Source of the DNA: Mycolicibacterium brisbanense
Lineage (GTDB): Bacteria > Actinomycetota > Actinomycetes > Mycobacteriales > Mycobacteriaceae
Length of the DNA stretch: 64,000 nucleotides
Direction of reading: 5' to 3'
Assembly (NCBI RefSeq): GCF_001570425.1
Contig: NZ_BCSX01000039.1
Coordinates: forward strand, 124,001-188,000
The notes beneath the pieces were generated by a model. It searched no databases. It was not told the DNA's origin and worked only from the letters and a program-made list of their open reading frames with translations. Below, piece by piece: positions 9,308 to 18,283 of the stretch. Position 1 is the stretch's first letter, and every line of letters starts with the position of its first letter. Made by a program: the position numbers and the translations under genes.

Positions 9308-10939
9308 ATGCAAAGCACAATGCAAAATGTTCCGCTCACGGTGTCGGCGATCGTCCAGCATGCGGCAGCCATACACGGTGACAGCGAGGTCGTCACTCCG
9401 ACCGGAAATGGATATCGGAGAACGCCTTACCGCATTGTGCTGGCGCGAGTGGCTCGCCTTGCCAATGCGCTGCGCAGTCTTGGCGTCACGGCAGACCAAC
9501 GCGTGGCCACCTTCCAGTGGAGCAACCAGGAACATCTGGAGGCCTACTGTGCGATTCCCTCCATGGGCGCGGTCCTGCACACGCTCAACATTCGTTTGGC
9601 CCCAGAGCAACTGGCGTACATCGCCAATCACGCGAGCGATCAGATCGTCCTAGTCGACGCTTCGGTTGCCCCGTTGTTGGCGCGCGCGCTCCCAGCGATG
9701 GCGTCGGTGCACACCGTCATCGTCACCGGAGAGGGCGACCTTGCCCCGCTCCAGGGATGCGGGAAGACCGTTCTGCGTTACGAGGAAGTGCTTGCCGGCC
9801 AAGAAGAATCATTTGACTGGCCTGAGCTCGACGAGCTGTCCGCCGCGGCCATGTGTTATACGAGCGGTACCACCGGAGATCCCAAAGGCGTCGTCTACAG
9901 CCACCGTTCGACGTACCTTCACTCCCTGACCGCCTGCACAGCTAACGCTTTGTCAGTCAGCGAGGCCGACCGTGTGCTGGCCATCGTCCCAATGTTTCAC
10001 GCCAATGCGTGGGGGCTTATTTACGCAGCGTTGATGTCCGGTGCGGATCTGGTACTGCCTGACCGGTATCTCCAAGCCGAACCGTTGGTGTCGATCATCG
10101 AAGACACCAGACCGACCTTGGCCGGTGCAGTGCCGACGATCTGGAACGATGTCGACCGATATCTGGATTCGCACCCTGAGCGGGACATTTCTTCGTTACG
10201 GCTGGTCGCGTGCGGGGGGTCTGCTGTTCCGCTTTCGTTGATGCGGGCATTCGAAGAGAAGTACGACGTGCCCATTGTGCAGGCCTGGGGTATGACCGAA
10301 ACCTCTCCGTTGGCGACCGTTGCACGTCCGGCTCACAGAGCCGACGCGACGCGGCGCTGGGAGCTGCGCGCATCCCAGGGCCGACCGATCTGCGGTGTCG
10401 AAATCCGGTTGCGGGACGACGACGGGAAAGACGTGCCGTGGGACGGGCAATCAGTTGGGGAGATCCAGGCGCGCGGTCCCTGGATCACCGGGTCCTATTT
10501 CGGAAACAACGATACGGAGAAGTTCGACGAAGGATGGCTGCGTACCGGTGATGTGGGCAAGATCGACGCCGAGGGCTATCTGACACTGACCGACCGCTCG
10601 AAAGACGTCATCAAGTCAGGTGGCGAATGGATCTCCTCGGTGGAGCTGGAAAACACGCTGATCGGCCACCCTGCCGTGTACGAAGCGGCGGTAGTCGGCG
10701 TCGCGGACGATAAATGGCAGGAAAGGCCGTTGGCGCTTGTCGTCGTCCACCCCGGAACCGACGTTGACATTGACCAACTCCGATCGTTCCTTGCGGACAA
10801 AGTCGCCAAATGGTGGATTCCCGAGCGATGGAGCTTCGTGTCCGATATTCCGAGGACGAGCGTCGGAAAGTACGACAAAAAGGTCATCCGTGCGCGCCAC
10901 TCTGCCGGCGAATACCTCATCGAAATCGAAACGTCATAA
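9308..10939 (+). CDS. AMP-forming acyl-CoA synthetase (FadD type)
   Basis: The 543-aa ANL-superfamily enzyme has the P-loop YTSGTTGDPKGVVYSH (near residue 182), the A5-type motif QAWGMTET (near 325), GWLRTGDVG (near 413) and the C-terminal hinge/lysine region DRSKDVIKSGGEWIS and GKYDKK. It would activate a carboxylic acid to its acyl-CoA. Placement after the oxygenases and before an acyl-CoA dehydrogenase suggests it activates the acid made by ester cleavage and alcohol oxidation. The length and the order of motifs match medium/long-chain synthetases. Confidence 0.92.
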   Translation: MQSTMQNVPLTVSAIVQHAAAIHGDSEVVTPTGNGYRRTPYRIVLARVARLANALRSLGVTADQRVATFQWSNQEHLEAYCAIPSMGAVLHTLNIRLAPEQLAYIANHASDQIVLVDASVAPLLARALPAMASVHTVIVTGEGDLAPLQGCGKTVLRYEEVLAGQEESFDWPELDELSAAAMCYTSGTTGDPKGVVYSHRSTYLHSLTACTANALSVSEADRVLAIVPMFHANAWGLIYAALMSGADLVLPDRYLQAEPLVSIIEDTRPTLAGAVPTIWNDVDRYLDSHPERDISSLRLVACGGSAVPLSLMRAFEEKYDVPIVQAWGMTETSPLATVARPAHRADATRRWELRASQGRPICGVEIRLRDDDGKDVPWDGQSVGEIQARGPWITGSYFGNNDTEKFDEGWLRTGDVGKIDAEGYLTLTDRSKDVIKSGGEWISSVELENTLIGHPAVYEAAVVGVADDKWQERPLALVVVHPGTDVDIDQLRSFLADKVAKWWIPERWSFVSDIPRTSVGKYDKKVIRARHSAGEYLIEIETS

Positions 10940-10977
10940 CGTCAAATCCCTGGAATTCCAACAGTCGGAAGGTAATC

Positions 10978-12123
10978 ATGTCCTCACCAATCTCTCCCTG
11001 GATGAATGCCGAATTACTCGAGCTTCGTGACCTCGCTGCGAAGTTCTTCTCGGCCGAATTGGCGCCGCATGCGAACCGCTTTGCAGACCAGCACCACGTC
11101 GACCGAGAACTGTGGAACCGAGCAGGCGAGCTGGGCCTGCTCTGCATGTCTATACCTGAGGAATACGGCGGAGGCGGTGGCACTTTCGCGCACGAAGCGG
11201 TCGTGCTTGAAGAGCAGGCCCGCATAGGTGACAGCTCATGGGGCGCGGGACTGCACAGCGGAATCGTCGCCCACTACATCCTGCAGTACGCGACTGAAGA
11301 GCTGCGCGCGCAGTGGCTTCCCAAGATGGCGTCCGGTGAAATGATCGGGGCGATCGCCATGACAGAACCGGGGACCGGGTCCGATCTGCAGAGCGTCAAG
11401 ACAAAAGCCCTCCTGGACGGTGACGAGTACGTGATCACCGGCTCCAAGACTTTCATCACCAACGGCCAACAGGCCGACCTCATCATCGTTGTTGCCAAGA
11501 CAGATCCGAGCCAGGGCGCTGCGGGCATCTCTTTGATCGTTGTCGAGGCTGACCGGGCGGGATTCCGGCGCGGCAAGGTTCTCGACAAAATCGGCCAGCG
11601 CGGCCAGGACACCTCCGAGTTGTTCTTCGATGAAGTGAGAGTTCCGCGCTCGCATCTACTGGGCCAGTCTGAGGGACAGGGCTTCATTCAGCTGATGACG
11701 CAGCTGCCACAAGAGCGACTCATCGTCGCGGTGGGGGCTGTCGCAGCGATGGAACTTGCCCTGGAGCAGACGCTCAAGTACACGCGTGAGCGGGAGGCGT
11801 TCGGTCGGCCTGTCTTTGGCTTTCAGAACACCAAGTTCACGCTGGCTGAAGCCGCGACAGAAACGCGCATCGCACGAGTGTTCCTCGACTACTGCATCGA
11901 CCTGCACCTTGCGGGTCAACTCGACGTGCAGACCGTCGCCATGGCGAAGTGGTGGACCACTGAGCGAGCGATGAAGGTACTCGATGACTGTATGCAGCTT
12001 CACGGCGGATATGGCTACATGACCGAGTACCCCATCTCGAGGTTGTGGGTGGATCAGCGCGTGCAAAAAATCTATGCCGGCACGAACGAGGTGATGAAGG
12101 AAATCATCTCGCGTTCCCTATGA
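10978..12123 (+). CDS. Acyl-CoA dehydrogenase 1 (FadE type)
   Basis: The 381-aa protein starts at ATG 10978 behind GGAAGG. FAD/substrate motifs include MTEPGTGSDL, GSKTFITNG and LHGGYGYMTEYP. At the C-terminus the sequence is YAGTNEVMKE: the position that holds the catalytic Glu in medium-chain enzymes (YEGT) is Ala. A Glu in LPQERL earlier in the chain sits where isovaleryl-CoA-type enzymes carry their base, so activity is plausible. It would introduce a C2-C3 double bond into the acyl-CoA made by the synthetase before it. Confidence 0.9.
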   Translation: MSSPISPWMNAELLELRDLAAKFFSAELAPHANRFADQHHVDRELWNRAGELGLLCMSIPEEYGGGGGTFAHEAVVLEEQARIGDSSWGAGLHSGIVAHYILQYATEELRAQWLPKMASGEMIGAIAMTEPGTGSDLQSVKTKALLDGDEYVITGSKTFITNGQQADLIIVVAKTDPSQGAAGISLIVVEADRAGFRRGKVLDKIGQRGQDTSELFFDEVRVPRSHLLGQSEGQGFIQLMTQLPQERLIVAVGAVAAMELALEQTLKYTREREAFGRPVFGFQNTKFTLAEAATETRIARVFLDYCIDLHLAGQLDVQTVAMAKWWTTERAMKVLDDCMQLHGGYGYMTEYPISRLWVDQRVQKIYAGTNEVMKEIISRSL

Positions 12124-12172
12124 CTCAGAGGAGTTGCCGCCCGCACGTTAGTCATCTAGAGGAGGAGGACTG

Positions 12173-13231
12173 ATGGCATCGATGGTGGTGCCGTATCGCC
12201 ACGACATGGGCGGCCACTGCGGATCGGGGGCTCTTCGGGATTTGACCGAATGGGCCGGGATCCGTTGGGGTGATGACACCCCGGACGAAGGCATCGTGTT
12301 TGCTCTCGGCGGGGCCCTCGACTTCTCGTATGTTCGCTCGGCCCACCTACGTCCACCGATCTACCTCGTTGGACGCAGCGCGGACCTCGAAGACGAATAC
12401 TTGACCCGGTTGGGCGCGCGCTTCGAGTGTCGTTCGACAGACGACCCCGATCTCGGGTGGAAATGGGTGACCGAACAGATCGATGCCGGTACGCCGGTCA
12501 TGGTGTGGACTGACATCGCCGAATTGCCCTATCTGAGAACGCGTCTGAGTATGAGCCGGCACGATGTCGTGATCGTAGGGTACGACGACGACGAGGAACT
12601 CGCCTTCGTGGTCGATAACGATCGCGATACACCTCAAGCCGTGCCTTACGAGAATCTACGGAAGGCGCGGGCATCGACGGGATTTCCCGTCCCCACGCGG
12701 CACACCACCTACGTAGTCGAGTGGCCCGGCGCGGCACCAGATCTCGGCAATGCTGCCCGGTCGGCCTTCCGTAGGTCCGCGGACGCGATGCAGGGTTCGT
12801 GTGTGAGCGCGCCGATCACCGAGGACTCCGATTGTGAAATTCAGGTGCGTGGGCTACCAGGGGTATCGACTTTTGTGGAGGATCTCAAGCGGTGGCCGAA
12901 GATCTTTGACGACGACACCCTCGACGGAGCCTTGTTTGCGCTGAGCGCCTTCATCGAAAAAGCCGGAACCGGAGGCGGTCTGTTCCGAGATCTGCAAGCA
13001 CGTGGATGTCGGCGCGTCGCTGAAGAGTTGAGTTTCGAACCTGCGTTTAAAGCAGCGGAGGCTGCAAAGACCGCATCTGAGTTGTGGACCGCGGTTGCGC
13101 ACGCCGCTTATGACCGCGGTGCAGATCCGCACCGAAGAGCGAGCGGCGCCGCGTCCGTGGCTGCGCAATTGCCGACAGCCGAACGTCGACTCGCGGAGGC
13201 GCTGAGGGAGGCAGGAGATCTACTCCTATGA
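12173..13231 (+). CDS. BtrH-N domain / DUF4872-like protein
   Basis: The 352-aa protein begins with the GHCGSGALRDL motif (Cys16), typical of the BtrH N-terminal, C39-peptidase-like domain. A His/Asp pair follows in MSRHDVVIVGYDDD and FVVDNDRD (near residues 125-145), which would complete a papain-like triad. The rest is a DUF4872-like helical region. BtrH itself moves an acyl group from a carrier protein to an aminoglycoside, so an acyl-transfer role is possible, but no carrier protein gene is present here. The AGGAGGAGG ribosome site upstream of 12173 is strong. Confidence 0.7.
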   Translation: MASMVVPYRHDMGGHCGSGALRDLTEWAGIRWGDDTPDEGIVFALGGALDFSYVRSAHLRPPIYLVGRSADLEDEYLTRLGARFECRSTDDPDLGWKWVTEQIDAGTPVMVWTDIAELPYLRTRLSMSRHDVVIVGYDDDEELAFVVDNDRDTPQAVPYENLRKARASTGFPVPTRHTTYVVEWPGAAPDLGNAARSAFRRSADAMQGSCVSAPITEDSDCEIQVRGLPGVSTFVEDLKRWPKIFDDDTLDGALFALSAFIEKAGTGGGLFRDLQARGCRRVAEELSFEPAFKAAEAAKTASELWTAVAHAAYDRGADPHRRASGAASVAAQLPTAERRLAEALREAGDLLL

Positions 13232-13322
13232 GTTCTGATTGCTTCGGAGCAAGCCGAACTGGTTGCGACCCAGCAGATTTATTTGAGCGCTTTGAATTGT
13301 GTCATAGGAAGGGAGAATCACG

Positions 13323-13733
13323 ATGGCTGTCTTCGCTGATGCGGAAGAGGTTTACCGCTACCTCGCCGGCATCTTTCGACGAGGTTTGGAGAACGAAGAC
13401 CTTGCGAACAGACTTGCCGGGTCCGGGGTGGTGTTACGGATCCACTACACCGATCCGGATGCGGTAGTAACCGTGGATATGCCGGAGAAGGTCGTAGAGA
13501 CCGGCGCGGACAGTGGCGTTACACCGAATGTCGAATTGTTCATGTCCGCGGATACCGGCAACAGGTTCTGGTTGGGGAAGGTGAACTTGACCATGGCGAT
13601 GGCGAAAGGAACTGTACGAGCGAAAGGTCCTGTCACCAAACTGATCAAGCTCATACCGCAGGCAAAGAACCTCTTTCCGGAATACCGGGCAATCCTTGAG
13701 GCCGACAAGCGTCACGACCTGCTCAATGTGTGA
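13323..13733 (+). CDS. SCP2-type sterol/lipid carrier domain protein
   Basis: The 136-aa single-domain protein contains SCP2-like features: a hydrophobic N-terminal helix, alternating strands (VVLRIHYTDPDAVVTVDM), FWLGKVNLTMAMAKGTVRAKGPVTKLIKLIPQ and a C-terminal helix. Such proteins bind sterols, fatty acids or acyl-CoAs. A GAAGGGAG ribosome site precedes the ATG. Its presence argues that the substrate of the cluster is a bulky hydrophobic molecule. Confidence 0.75.
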   Translation: MAVFADAEEVYRYLAGIFRRGLENEDLANRLAGSGVVLRIHYTDPDAVVTVDMPEKVVETGADSGVTPNVELFMSADTGNRFWLGKVNLTMAMAKGTVRAKGPVTKLIKLIPQAKNLFPEYRAILEADKRHDLLNV

Positions 13734-13746
13734 TGTCGGTGCGGTA

Positions 13747-13775
13747 CCGCGCCCGGGCCCGGGTGAGCGGCGCGG
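13747..13775 (+). terminator. Possible hairpin after the SCP2 gene
   Basis: Arms CCGCGCC (13747-13753) and GGCGCGG (13769-13775) form a 7-bp GC stem with a 15-base loop, 13 bases after the SCP2 stop. There is no U-tract, so it may only be a pausing or processing structure. Confidence 0.3.
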
Positions 13776-13881
13776 GCCTCTGGGCGATGTGCCCGGAGAT
13801 CATCCAGGACAGTTCGCGCGACCACCGTGCGCGGTCGGGATAACTACTCGAGAAGCGTAATTCGATAGAAGGGACTTCAAC

Positions 13882-14988
13882 ATGAAGACACGTGCGGCTG
13901 TTTTGTGGGGCTTGGAGCAGAAGTGGGAGGTCGAAGAAGTCGATTTGGATCCGCCAGGTCCCGGGGAGGTCCTCGTGCGGCTGGCGGCCACCGGCTTGTG
14001 CCATTCCGACGAACATCTGGTGACCGGCGACCTCCCGATCCCATTGCCGGTAGTGGGGGGTCATGAGGGTGCTGGCACAGTCGTGGAGTGCGGCGAAGGG
14101 GTTGAGGAACTGTCCGAAGGTGATTCTGTCATCTTGACCTTCCTTCCCTCGTGTGGGCGCTGCTCGTACTGCGCGCGCGGCATGGGCAATCTCTGTGAGT
14201 TGGGAGCGGCGCTCATGATGGGACCGCAGATCGACGGCACCTATCGCTTTCACGCACGAGGCGAGGACGTCGGGCAGATGTGTTTGCTCGGGACGTTTTC
14301 CGAGTACACAGTGGTGCCGCAGGCGTCCGTGGTCAAGATTGACGGCGGAATCCCCCTGGATCGGGCAGCCTTGATCGGTTGCGGCGTCACGACCGGTTAC
14401 GGATCTGCGGTGCGGACTGGGGAGGTGCGCGCCGGGGACACCGTCGTGGTAGTGGGAGCGGGCGGAATCGGAATGAATGCGATTCAGGGCGCGCGAATCG
14501 CGGGAGCGCTGGCGATTGTGGCGGTCGATCCGGTGAAGTTCAAGCGAGAGCAAGCGAGCGGGTTCGGTGCGACGCACACCGCGGCCTCGATGGATGAAGC
14601 TTGGTCGCTGGTCAGCGATATGACGCTGGGCAAGCTGGCTGATGTCTGCATCCTCACCACCGATGTGGCTGAGGCCTCCTACACCGCGGAAGCGCTGGCC
14701 TTGGTCGGAAAGCGCGGGCGCGTCGTGGTCACGGCCATCGGGCACCCCGACGACTCATCGATCTCAGGATCACTGCTTGAAATGACGCTTTACGAGAAGC
14801 AGATTCGTGGCGCTTTGTATGGCTCATCCAATGCGCCGCACGATATTCCGCGACTGGTCGAGCTGTACTCCGCTGGGTTGTTGAAGCTCGATGAGTTGGT
14901 CACCCGCGAATACTCCCTCGACCAAATTAATGAGGGCTACCAGGATATGCGTTCAGGAAAAAATATCCGAGGGCTGGTCCGGTTCTGA
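13882..14988 (+). CDS. Zinc-dependent alcohol dehydrogenase, NDMA-type MDR family
   Basis: The 368-aa medium-chain dehydrogenase has the catalytic zinc motif GLCHSDEH (near residue 38), GHEGAG (near 61), a structural zinc loop with cysteines in PSCGRCSYCARGMGNLCE (near 93-107) and the coenzyme motif GAGGIGMNA (near 193). Its N-terminus and length match mycobacterial NDMA-dependent (AdhD/AdhX-like) alcohol dehydrogenases, which hold NAD tightly. It would oxidise the alcohol released by the esterase to an aldehyde. A GAAGGGAC ribosome site precedes the ATG. Confidence 0.9.
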   Translation: MKTRAAVLWGLEQKWEVEEVDLDPPGPGEVLVRLAATGLCHSDEHLVTGDLPIPLPVVGGHEGAGTVVECGEGVEELSEGDSVILTFLPSCGRCSYCARGMGNLCELGAALMMGPQIDGTYRFHARGEDVGQMCLLGTFSEYTVVPQASVVKIDGGIPLDRAALIGCGVTTGYGSAVRTGEVRAGDTVVVVGAGGIGMNAIQGARIAGALAIVAVDPVKFKREQASGFGATHTAASMDEAWSLVSDMTLGKLADVCILTTDVAEASYTAEALALVGKRGRVVVTAIGHPDDSSISGSLLEMTLYEKQIRGALYGSSNAPHDIPRLVELYSAGLLKLDELVTREYSLDQINEGYQDMRSGKNIRGLVRF

Positions 14989-15148
14989 AGAGCATCATGC
15001 CCACTGCTGGTCTCCATGTCCTTGCGTTGCTGCAGATCATGCGGCCGGGCCCCTTGGGTGGTTGGCGTCGGGTCCTTCTTTCCCGTCGTGAGGACGGCAA
15101 GCATCAGACACCTCATCGATCATCTATCACATTCTCTGGGAGGCTGAG

Positions 15149-16348
15149 ATGACGGACGCTGGCACGACCACGGCAAGCAGGGATGGGGCTGCTCGTTTCG
15201 CTATCGCCCCGGAGGTGTGGACCACGCCGGAGCGACGAGCGCTGAGCCAAATGGCGCGGTCTTTCTCGGAACGTGAAATCGCGCCGAAGCTAGCGGAATG
15301 GGAGCACGTGGGTGAGATTCCGCGCGACCTGCATCTCAATGCTGCCGAGGTGGGGCTTCTCAGAATCGGGTTCCCGGAAGAAGTCGGCGGCAGCGGCGGC
15401 AATGCGATTGACTCTGCACTGGTCACTGAGGCCATCCTGGCCGCAGGCGGGTCCACTGGCGTCTGCGCCGCCTTGTTCACCCATGGCATTGCCCTTCCCC
15501 ACATTGCCGCCAATGGCTCCGACGCCCTGATTCAACGATATGTCCGTCCTACGCTCGCAGGAAAGATGATCGGCTCGCTGGGCGTTACCGAGCCTGGGGC
15601 AGGCTCAGATGTCGCGAATCTGCGCACACGCGCGGTGCGCGAGGGGGACACCTACGTGGTCAACGGAGCAAAGACGTTCATCACCAGCGGAGTTCGAGCG
15701 GACTTCGTTACTACGGCGGTACGCACCGGCGGACCGGGTTACGGTGGAGTTTCATTGCTTGTGATCGACAAGAATTCGCCTGGATTCGAAGTGTCCCGCC
15801 GGTTAGACAAGATGGGGTGGCGATGTAGCGACACCGCCGAGTTGTCTTTCGTCGACGTTCGCGTACCGGCTGACAACCTGGTGGGGGCAGAGAACAGTGG
15901 GTTTTTGCAGATCATGCAGCAATTTCAGGCTGAACGGCTCGGCATCGCCGTCCAGGCGTACGCGACGGCGGGTCGGGCTCTCGACCTTGCCAAGAGTTGG
16001 GCGCGGGAACGTGAAACGTTCGGTAGACCCTTGACGGGGCGCCAGATCATTCGCCATAAGCTTGCGGAGATGGCTCGACAGGTCGACGTGGCGTGCACCT
16101 ACACCCGTGCGGTCATGCAGAGGTGGCTAGCGGGGGAGGATGTCGTTGCCGAGGTGTCGATGGCCAAGAACACCGCTGTGTATGCGTGCGACTACGTGGT
16201 CAATGAGGCGGTTCAGATCTTCGGTGGGATGGGCTACATGCGTGAGTCTGAGATCGAGAGACACTATCGAGATTGCCGAATTCTCGGAATAGGCGGCGGC
16301 ACCAACGAAATCATGAACGAGGTCATCGCCAAACGTATCGGACTCTAG
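15149..16348 (+). CDS. Acyl-CoA dehydrogenase 2 (FadE type)
   Basis: The 399-aa protein has ACAD motifs GVTEPGAGSDV, GAKTFITSG, IFGGMGYM and GGGTNEIMNE. As in the first dehydrogenase, the medium-chain Glu position is not Glu, and a Glu is present in the earlier FQAERL helix. It is separated from the alcohol dehydrogenase by 160 bases and has a CTGGGAGGCTGAG ribosome site. Two divergent FadE proteins in one cluster suggest either two rounds of oxidation or a heteromeric enzyme as in sterol catabolism. Confidence 0.9.
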   Translation: MTDAGTTTASRDGAARFAIAPEVWTTPERRALSQMARSFSEREIAPKLAEWEHVGEIPRDLHLNAAEVGLLRIGFPEEVGGSGGNAIDSALVTEAILAAGGSTGVCAALFTHGIALPHIAANGSDALIQRYVRPTLAGKMIGSLGVTEPGAGSDVANLRTRAVREGDTYVVNGAKTFITSGVRADFVTTAVRTGGPGYGGVSLLVIDKNSPGFEVSRRLDKMGWRCSDTAELSFVDVRVPADNLVGAENSGFLQIMQQFQAERLGIAVQAYATAGRALDLAKSWARERETFGRPLTGRQIIRHKLAEMARQVDVACTYTRAVMQRWLAGEDVVAEVSMAKNTAVYACDYVVNEAVQIFGGMGYMRESEIERHYRDCRILGIGGGTNEIMNEVIAKRIGL

Positions 16349-16357
16349 CTACTTGAT

Positions 16358-16830
16358 TGAATCGCCCTGACTTTCCCGGAGGCTCGGGTTATTGGATTCC
16401 GGCCAGGGGTTGGTCGGTCCCATGTGCATCGTGGAACGCGGCTTCGAACTCGGTGGGTGGGATGTCATTAAGGTAGCTGTGTAAGCGGCTGGTGTTGTGC
16501 CAGTACACCCAGCTCAGGGTCGCGAGTTCGACGTCCTCGACGGTCTTCCACGGCCTGGTGCGGACTGGCCCGTAGATCAGCTCCGCCTTGTAGTAGCCGT
16601 TCACCGTCTCCAGGGCATTATCGTAGCTGTCTCCGATCGTGCCGATCGAGCGGACCGCTCCGATCTCGGCGAGCCGTTCGCCATAGCGGATAGAGGTGAA
16701 TTGCGATCCGGCATCGGAGTGACATGTCAAGCCCGGCAATGTGTTTCCGCGTGACCAACGAGCCATCTCCAACGCATCCAGCACCATGGTGGTACGCATG
16801 TGCGACGCTACCCGCCAGCCCACGATCATC
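16358..16830 (-). mobile_element. IS6110-like IS3-family element, 3' remnant
   Basis: The right terminal repeat begins TGAATCGCCCTGACTTTCC at 16358, close to the IS6110-type terminus TGAACCGCCCCGG...TCCGGAGAC. Inward of it is the C-terminal half of an OrfB transposase. The element is cut at about 16830 by another IS, and its left half is not found on the other side, so part was deleted. Confidence 0.75.
16389..16830 (-). pseudogene. Truncated IS3-family transposase OrfB
   Basis: On the minus strand, the frame from MIVGWRVASHMRTTMVLDALE to LAGIQ is the rve/DDE half of an IS3-family OrfB. The second Asp (CHSDAGSQFTS) and the Glu (NALETVNGYYKAEL) are present. The N-terminal third with the first Asp is lost. 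The codons directly upstream (AADP) come from the inserted IS end. The gene has no start of its own and cannot make an active transposase. Confidence 0.85.
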
Positions 16831-16858
16831 GGGTCTGCTGCACCAATAGGTGACATCT
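16831..16858 (+). repeat. Left terminal inverted repeat of the IS3 element
   Basis: The sequence GGGTCTGCTGCAC then AxxAGGTGACA matches the reverse complement of 18068-18095 with only a few mismatches. The outermost 13 bases are identical. Confidence 0.8.
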
Positions 16859-16900
16859 GAGTTGGCTTGCCCAAAGCGGGCGGGCTGGAAGGATGTCAGT

Positions 16901-17209
16901 GTGCCTAGGCCCTACCCCCGTGAATTTCGCGACGACGTCGTCCGCGTTGCCCGTAACCGCGACGACGGGGTGACGATCGAGCAGATCGCCACCGATTTCG
17001 GCGTGCACCCGATGACGTTGACCAAGTGGATGCGCCAAGCCGACGTCGACGAGGGCGCCAAGCCAGGTAAGAGCACCAATGACTCCGCTGATCTGCGCGA
17101 GCTACGACGCCGAAATCGGTTGTTGGAACAAGAGAATGAAGTCTTACGGCGGGCAGCGGCGTACTTGTCGCAGGCCAATCTGCCGGGAAAAGGGTCTACC
17201 CGCTCGTAA
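16901..17209 (+). CDS. IS3-family transposase OrfA
   Basis: The 102-aa protein starts at GTG 16901 after GGAAGGA. It has the HTH of IS3 OrfA (REFRDDVVRVARNRDDGVTIEQIATDFGVHPMTLTKW, residues about 5-45) followed by a leucine-zipper-like segment (ELRRRNRLLEQENEVLRRAAAYL). It binds the IS ends and regulates transposition. The A-AAA-AGG run at 17187-17193 just before its stop is a -1 slippery site that would fuse it to OrfB. Confidence 0.9.
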   Translation: MPRPYPREFRDDVVRVARNRDDGVTIEQIATDFGVHPMTLTKWMRQADVDEGAKPGKSTNDSADLRELRRRNRLLEQENEVLRRAAAYLSQANLPGKGSTRS

Positions 17210-17241
17210 GTGAGCTCGCCGCCGACGGGATTCCCGTCGCG

Positions 17242-18063
17242 GTGACGCGCCGGGTACTCAAGCTCGCCCGCCAGCCCTACTACCGCTGGCGGGCAAATCC
17301 CATCACCAATGCCGAACTCGTCGAGGCATACCGCGCCAACGCCCTGTTCGACGCGCACGGCGAGGACCCCGAGTTCGGCTACCGCTACCTCGTCGAGGAG
17401 GCCCGTGAGGCCGGCGAGCCGATGGCCGAGCGCACCGCCTGGCGCATCTGCTCACAGCAGCAGTTGTGGAGCGTGTTCGGCAAGAAGCGCGGCAAGAACG
17501 GCAAACCAGGACCGCCGGTGCACGACGATCTGGTCCAGCGCGACTTCACCGCTGAAACGCCAAACATGTTGTGGCTCAGCGACATAACTGAGCATTATAC
17601 CGGCGAGGGCAAGCTCTACCTCTGCGCGATCAAGGATGCATTCTCCAACCGCATCGTGGGTTATTCGATCGACTCCCGAATGAAGTCACGCCTGGCGACC
17701 GCCGCGCTGCGCAACGCGGTCGGCCGCCGTGGGGTGGTCGCCGGCTGCGTGGTTCACACGGACAGAGGGTCGCAGTTTCGAAGTCGAAAGTTCGTCCAGG
17801 CCCTGCACCATCACGGCATGGTCGGCTCAATGGGACGTGTCGGCGCGGCCGGCGACAACGCGGCGATGGAGAGCTTCTTCAGCCTGCTGCAGAAGAACGT
17901 CCTCGACCGCCGCCGCTGGGCCACCCGAGAGGAGCTGCGGATCGCCATCGTCACTTGGATCGAACGCACCTACCACCGACGTCGCCGCCAAGGCGCCCTC
18001 GGCCGGTTGACCCCCGTCGAATACGAAGCCATCATGACCACGACGGCCAGTCAGGCCGCGTGA
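17242..18063 (+). CDS. IS3-family transposase OrfB (DDE integrase)
   Basis: The 273-aa open frame, counted from GTG 17242, carries an intact DDE triad: Asp in LWLSDITEH, Asp in HTDRGSQF and Glu in AAMESFFS. The family sequence KRVYPLVSELAADGIPVAVTRRVLKLARQPYYRW begins upstream of the GTG in the -1 frame from about 17188. The active protein is therefore most likely an OrfAB fusion made by -1 frameshifting. The element appears able to move. Confidence 0.92.
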   Translation: MTRRVLKLARQPYYRWRANPITNAELVEAYRANALFDAHGEDPEFGYRYLVEEAREAGEPMAERTAWRICSQQQLWSVFGKKRGKNGKPGPPVHDDLVQRDFTAETPNMLWLSDITEHYTGEGKLYLCAIKDAFSNRIVGYSIDSRMKSRLATAALRNAVGRRGVVAGCVVHTDRGSQFRSRKFVQALHHHGMVGSMGRVGAAGDNAAMESFFSLLQKNVLDRRRWATREELRIAIVTWIERTYHRRRRQGALGRLTPVEYEAIMTTTASQAA

Positions 18064-18067
18064 CCGA

Positions 18068-18095
18068 AATTGTCACCTGATCGTGCAGCAGACCC
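18068..18095 (-). repeat. Right terminal inverted repeat of the IS3 element
   Basis: Reverse complement of the left end; the outermost 13 bases (GGGTCTGCTGCAC on the minus strand) are identical to the left repeat. Confidence 0.8.
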
Positions 18096-18178
18096 ACTTC
18101 CTGATAGAGCTTGGCACAGGCCTCTTTGGTAGGTGCACCGTCCTCGCGTGAGTCAGATGCATCGGGGTCGGGAGGCAT
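18096..18178 (-). pseudogene. Start of an unknown gene cut by the IS
   Basis: On the minus strand an ATG at 18178 opens MPPDPDASDSREDGAPTKEA... and continues, without stop, into the IS end. Only about 28 codons precede the IS. It is not related to the transposase remnant on the other side. It may be the 5' end of a gene whose body was deleted. Family not recognised; it could also be a chance frame. Confidence 0.35.
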
Positions 18179-18283
18179 ATTAGACACGGCACGACCTTAG
18201 GACGGCGGTCTCACATGTCACGCCGACGCGCCGTTTGCTGTGGTGGGTCTGCTTCCGCAGCGCGGGGACAATATGGAGACCTT

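Larger units (their letters stand above)
16836..18090 (+). mobile_element. Intact IS3-family insertion sequence
   Basis: Ends read TGCTGCAC... on the left (16836) and ...GTGCAGCA on the right (18090). The inverted match continues outward to GGGTC/GACCC (16831 and 18095), so the ends may be these. Inward, AGGTGACA is also shared. Inside are overlapping orfA and orfB in the usual -1 relation. No 3-4-bp target duplication is visible, and the flanks belong to unrelated sequences, which suggests a deletion or recombination after insertion. Confidence 0.85.

Noticed and set aside
13228..13467. 79-codon frame starting at the BtrH-type gene stop
   Set aside because: Although ATGA-coupled, it runs into the SCP2 gene in another frame, and the translation has no family pattern. 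The SCP2 start has its own ribosome site.
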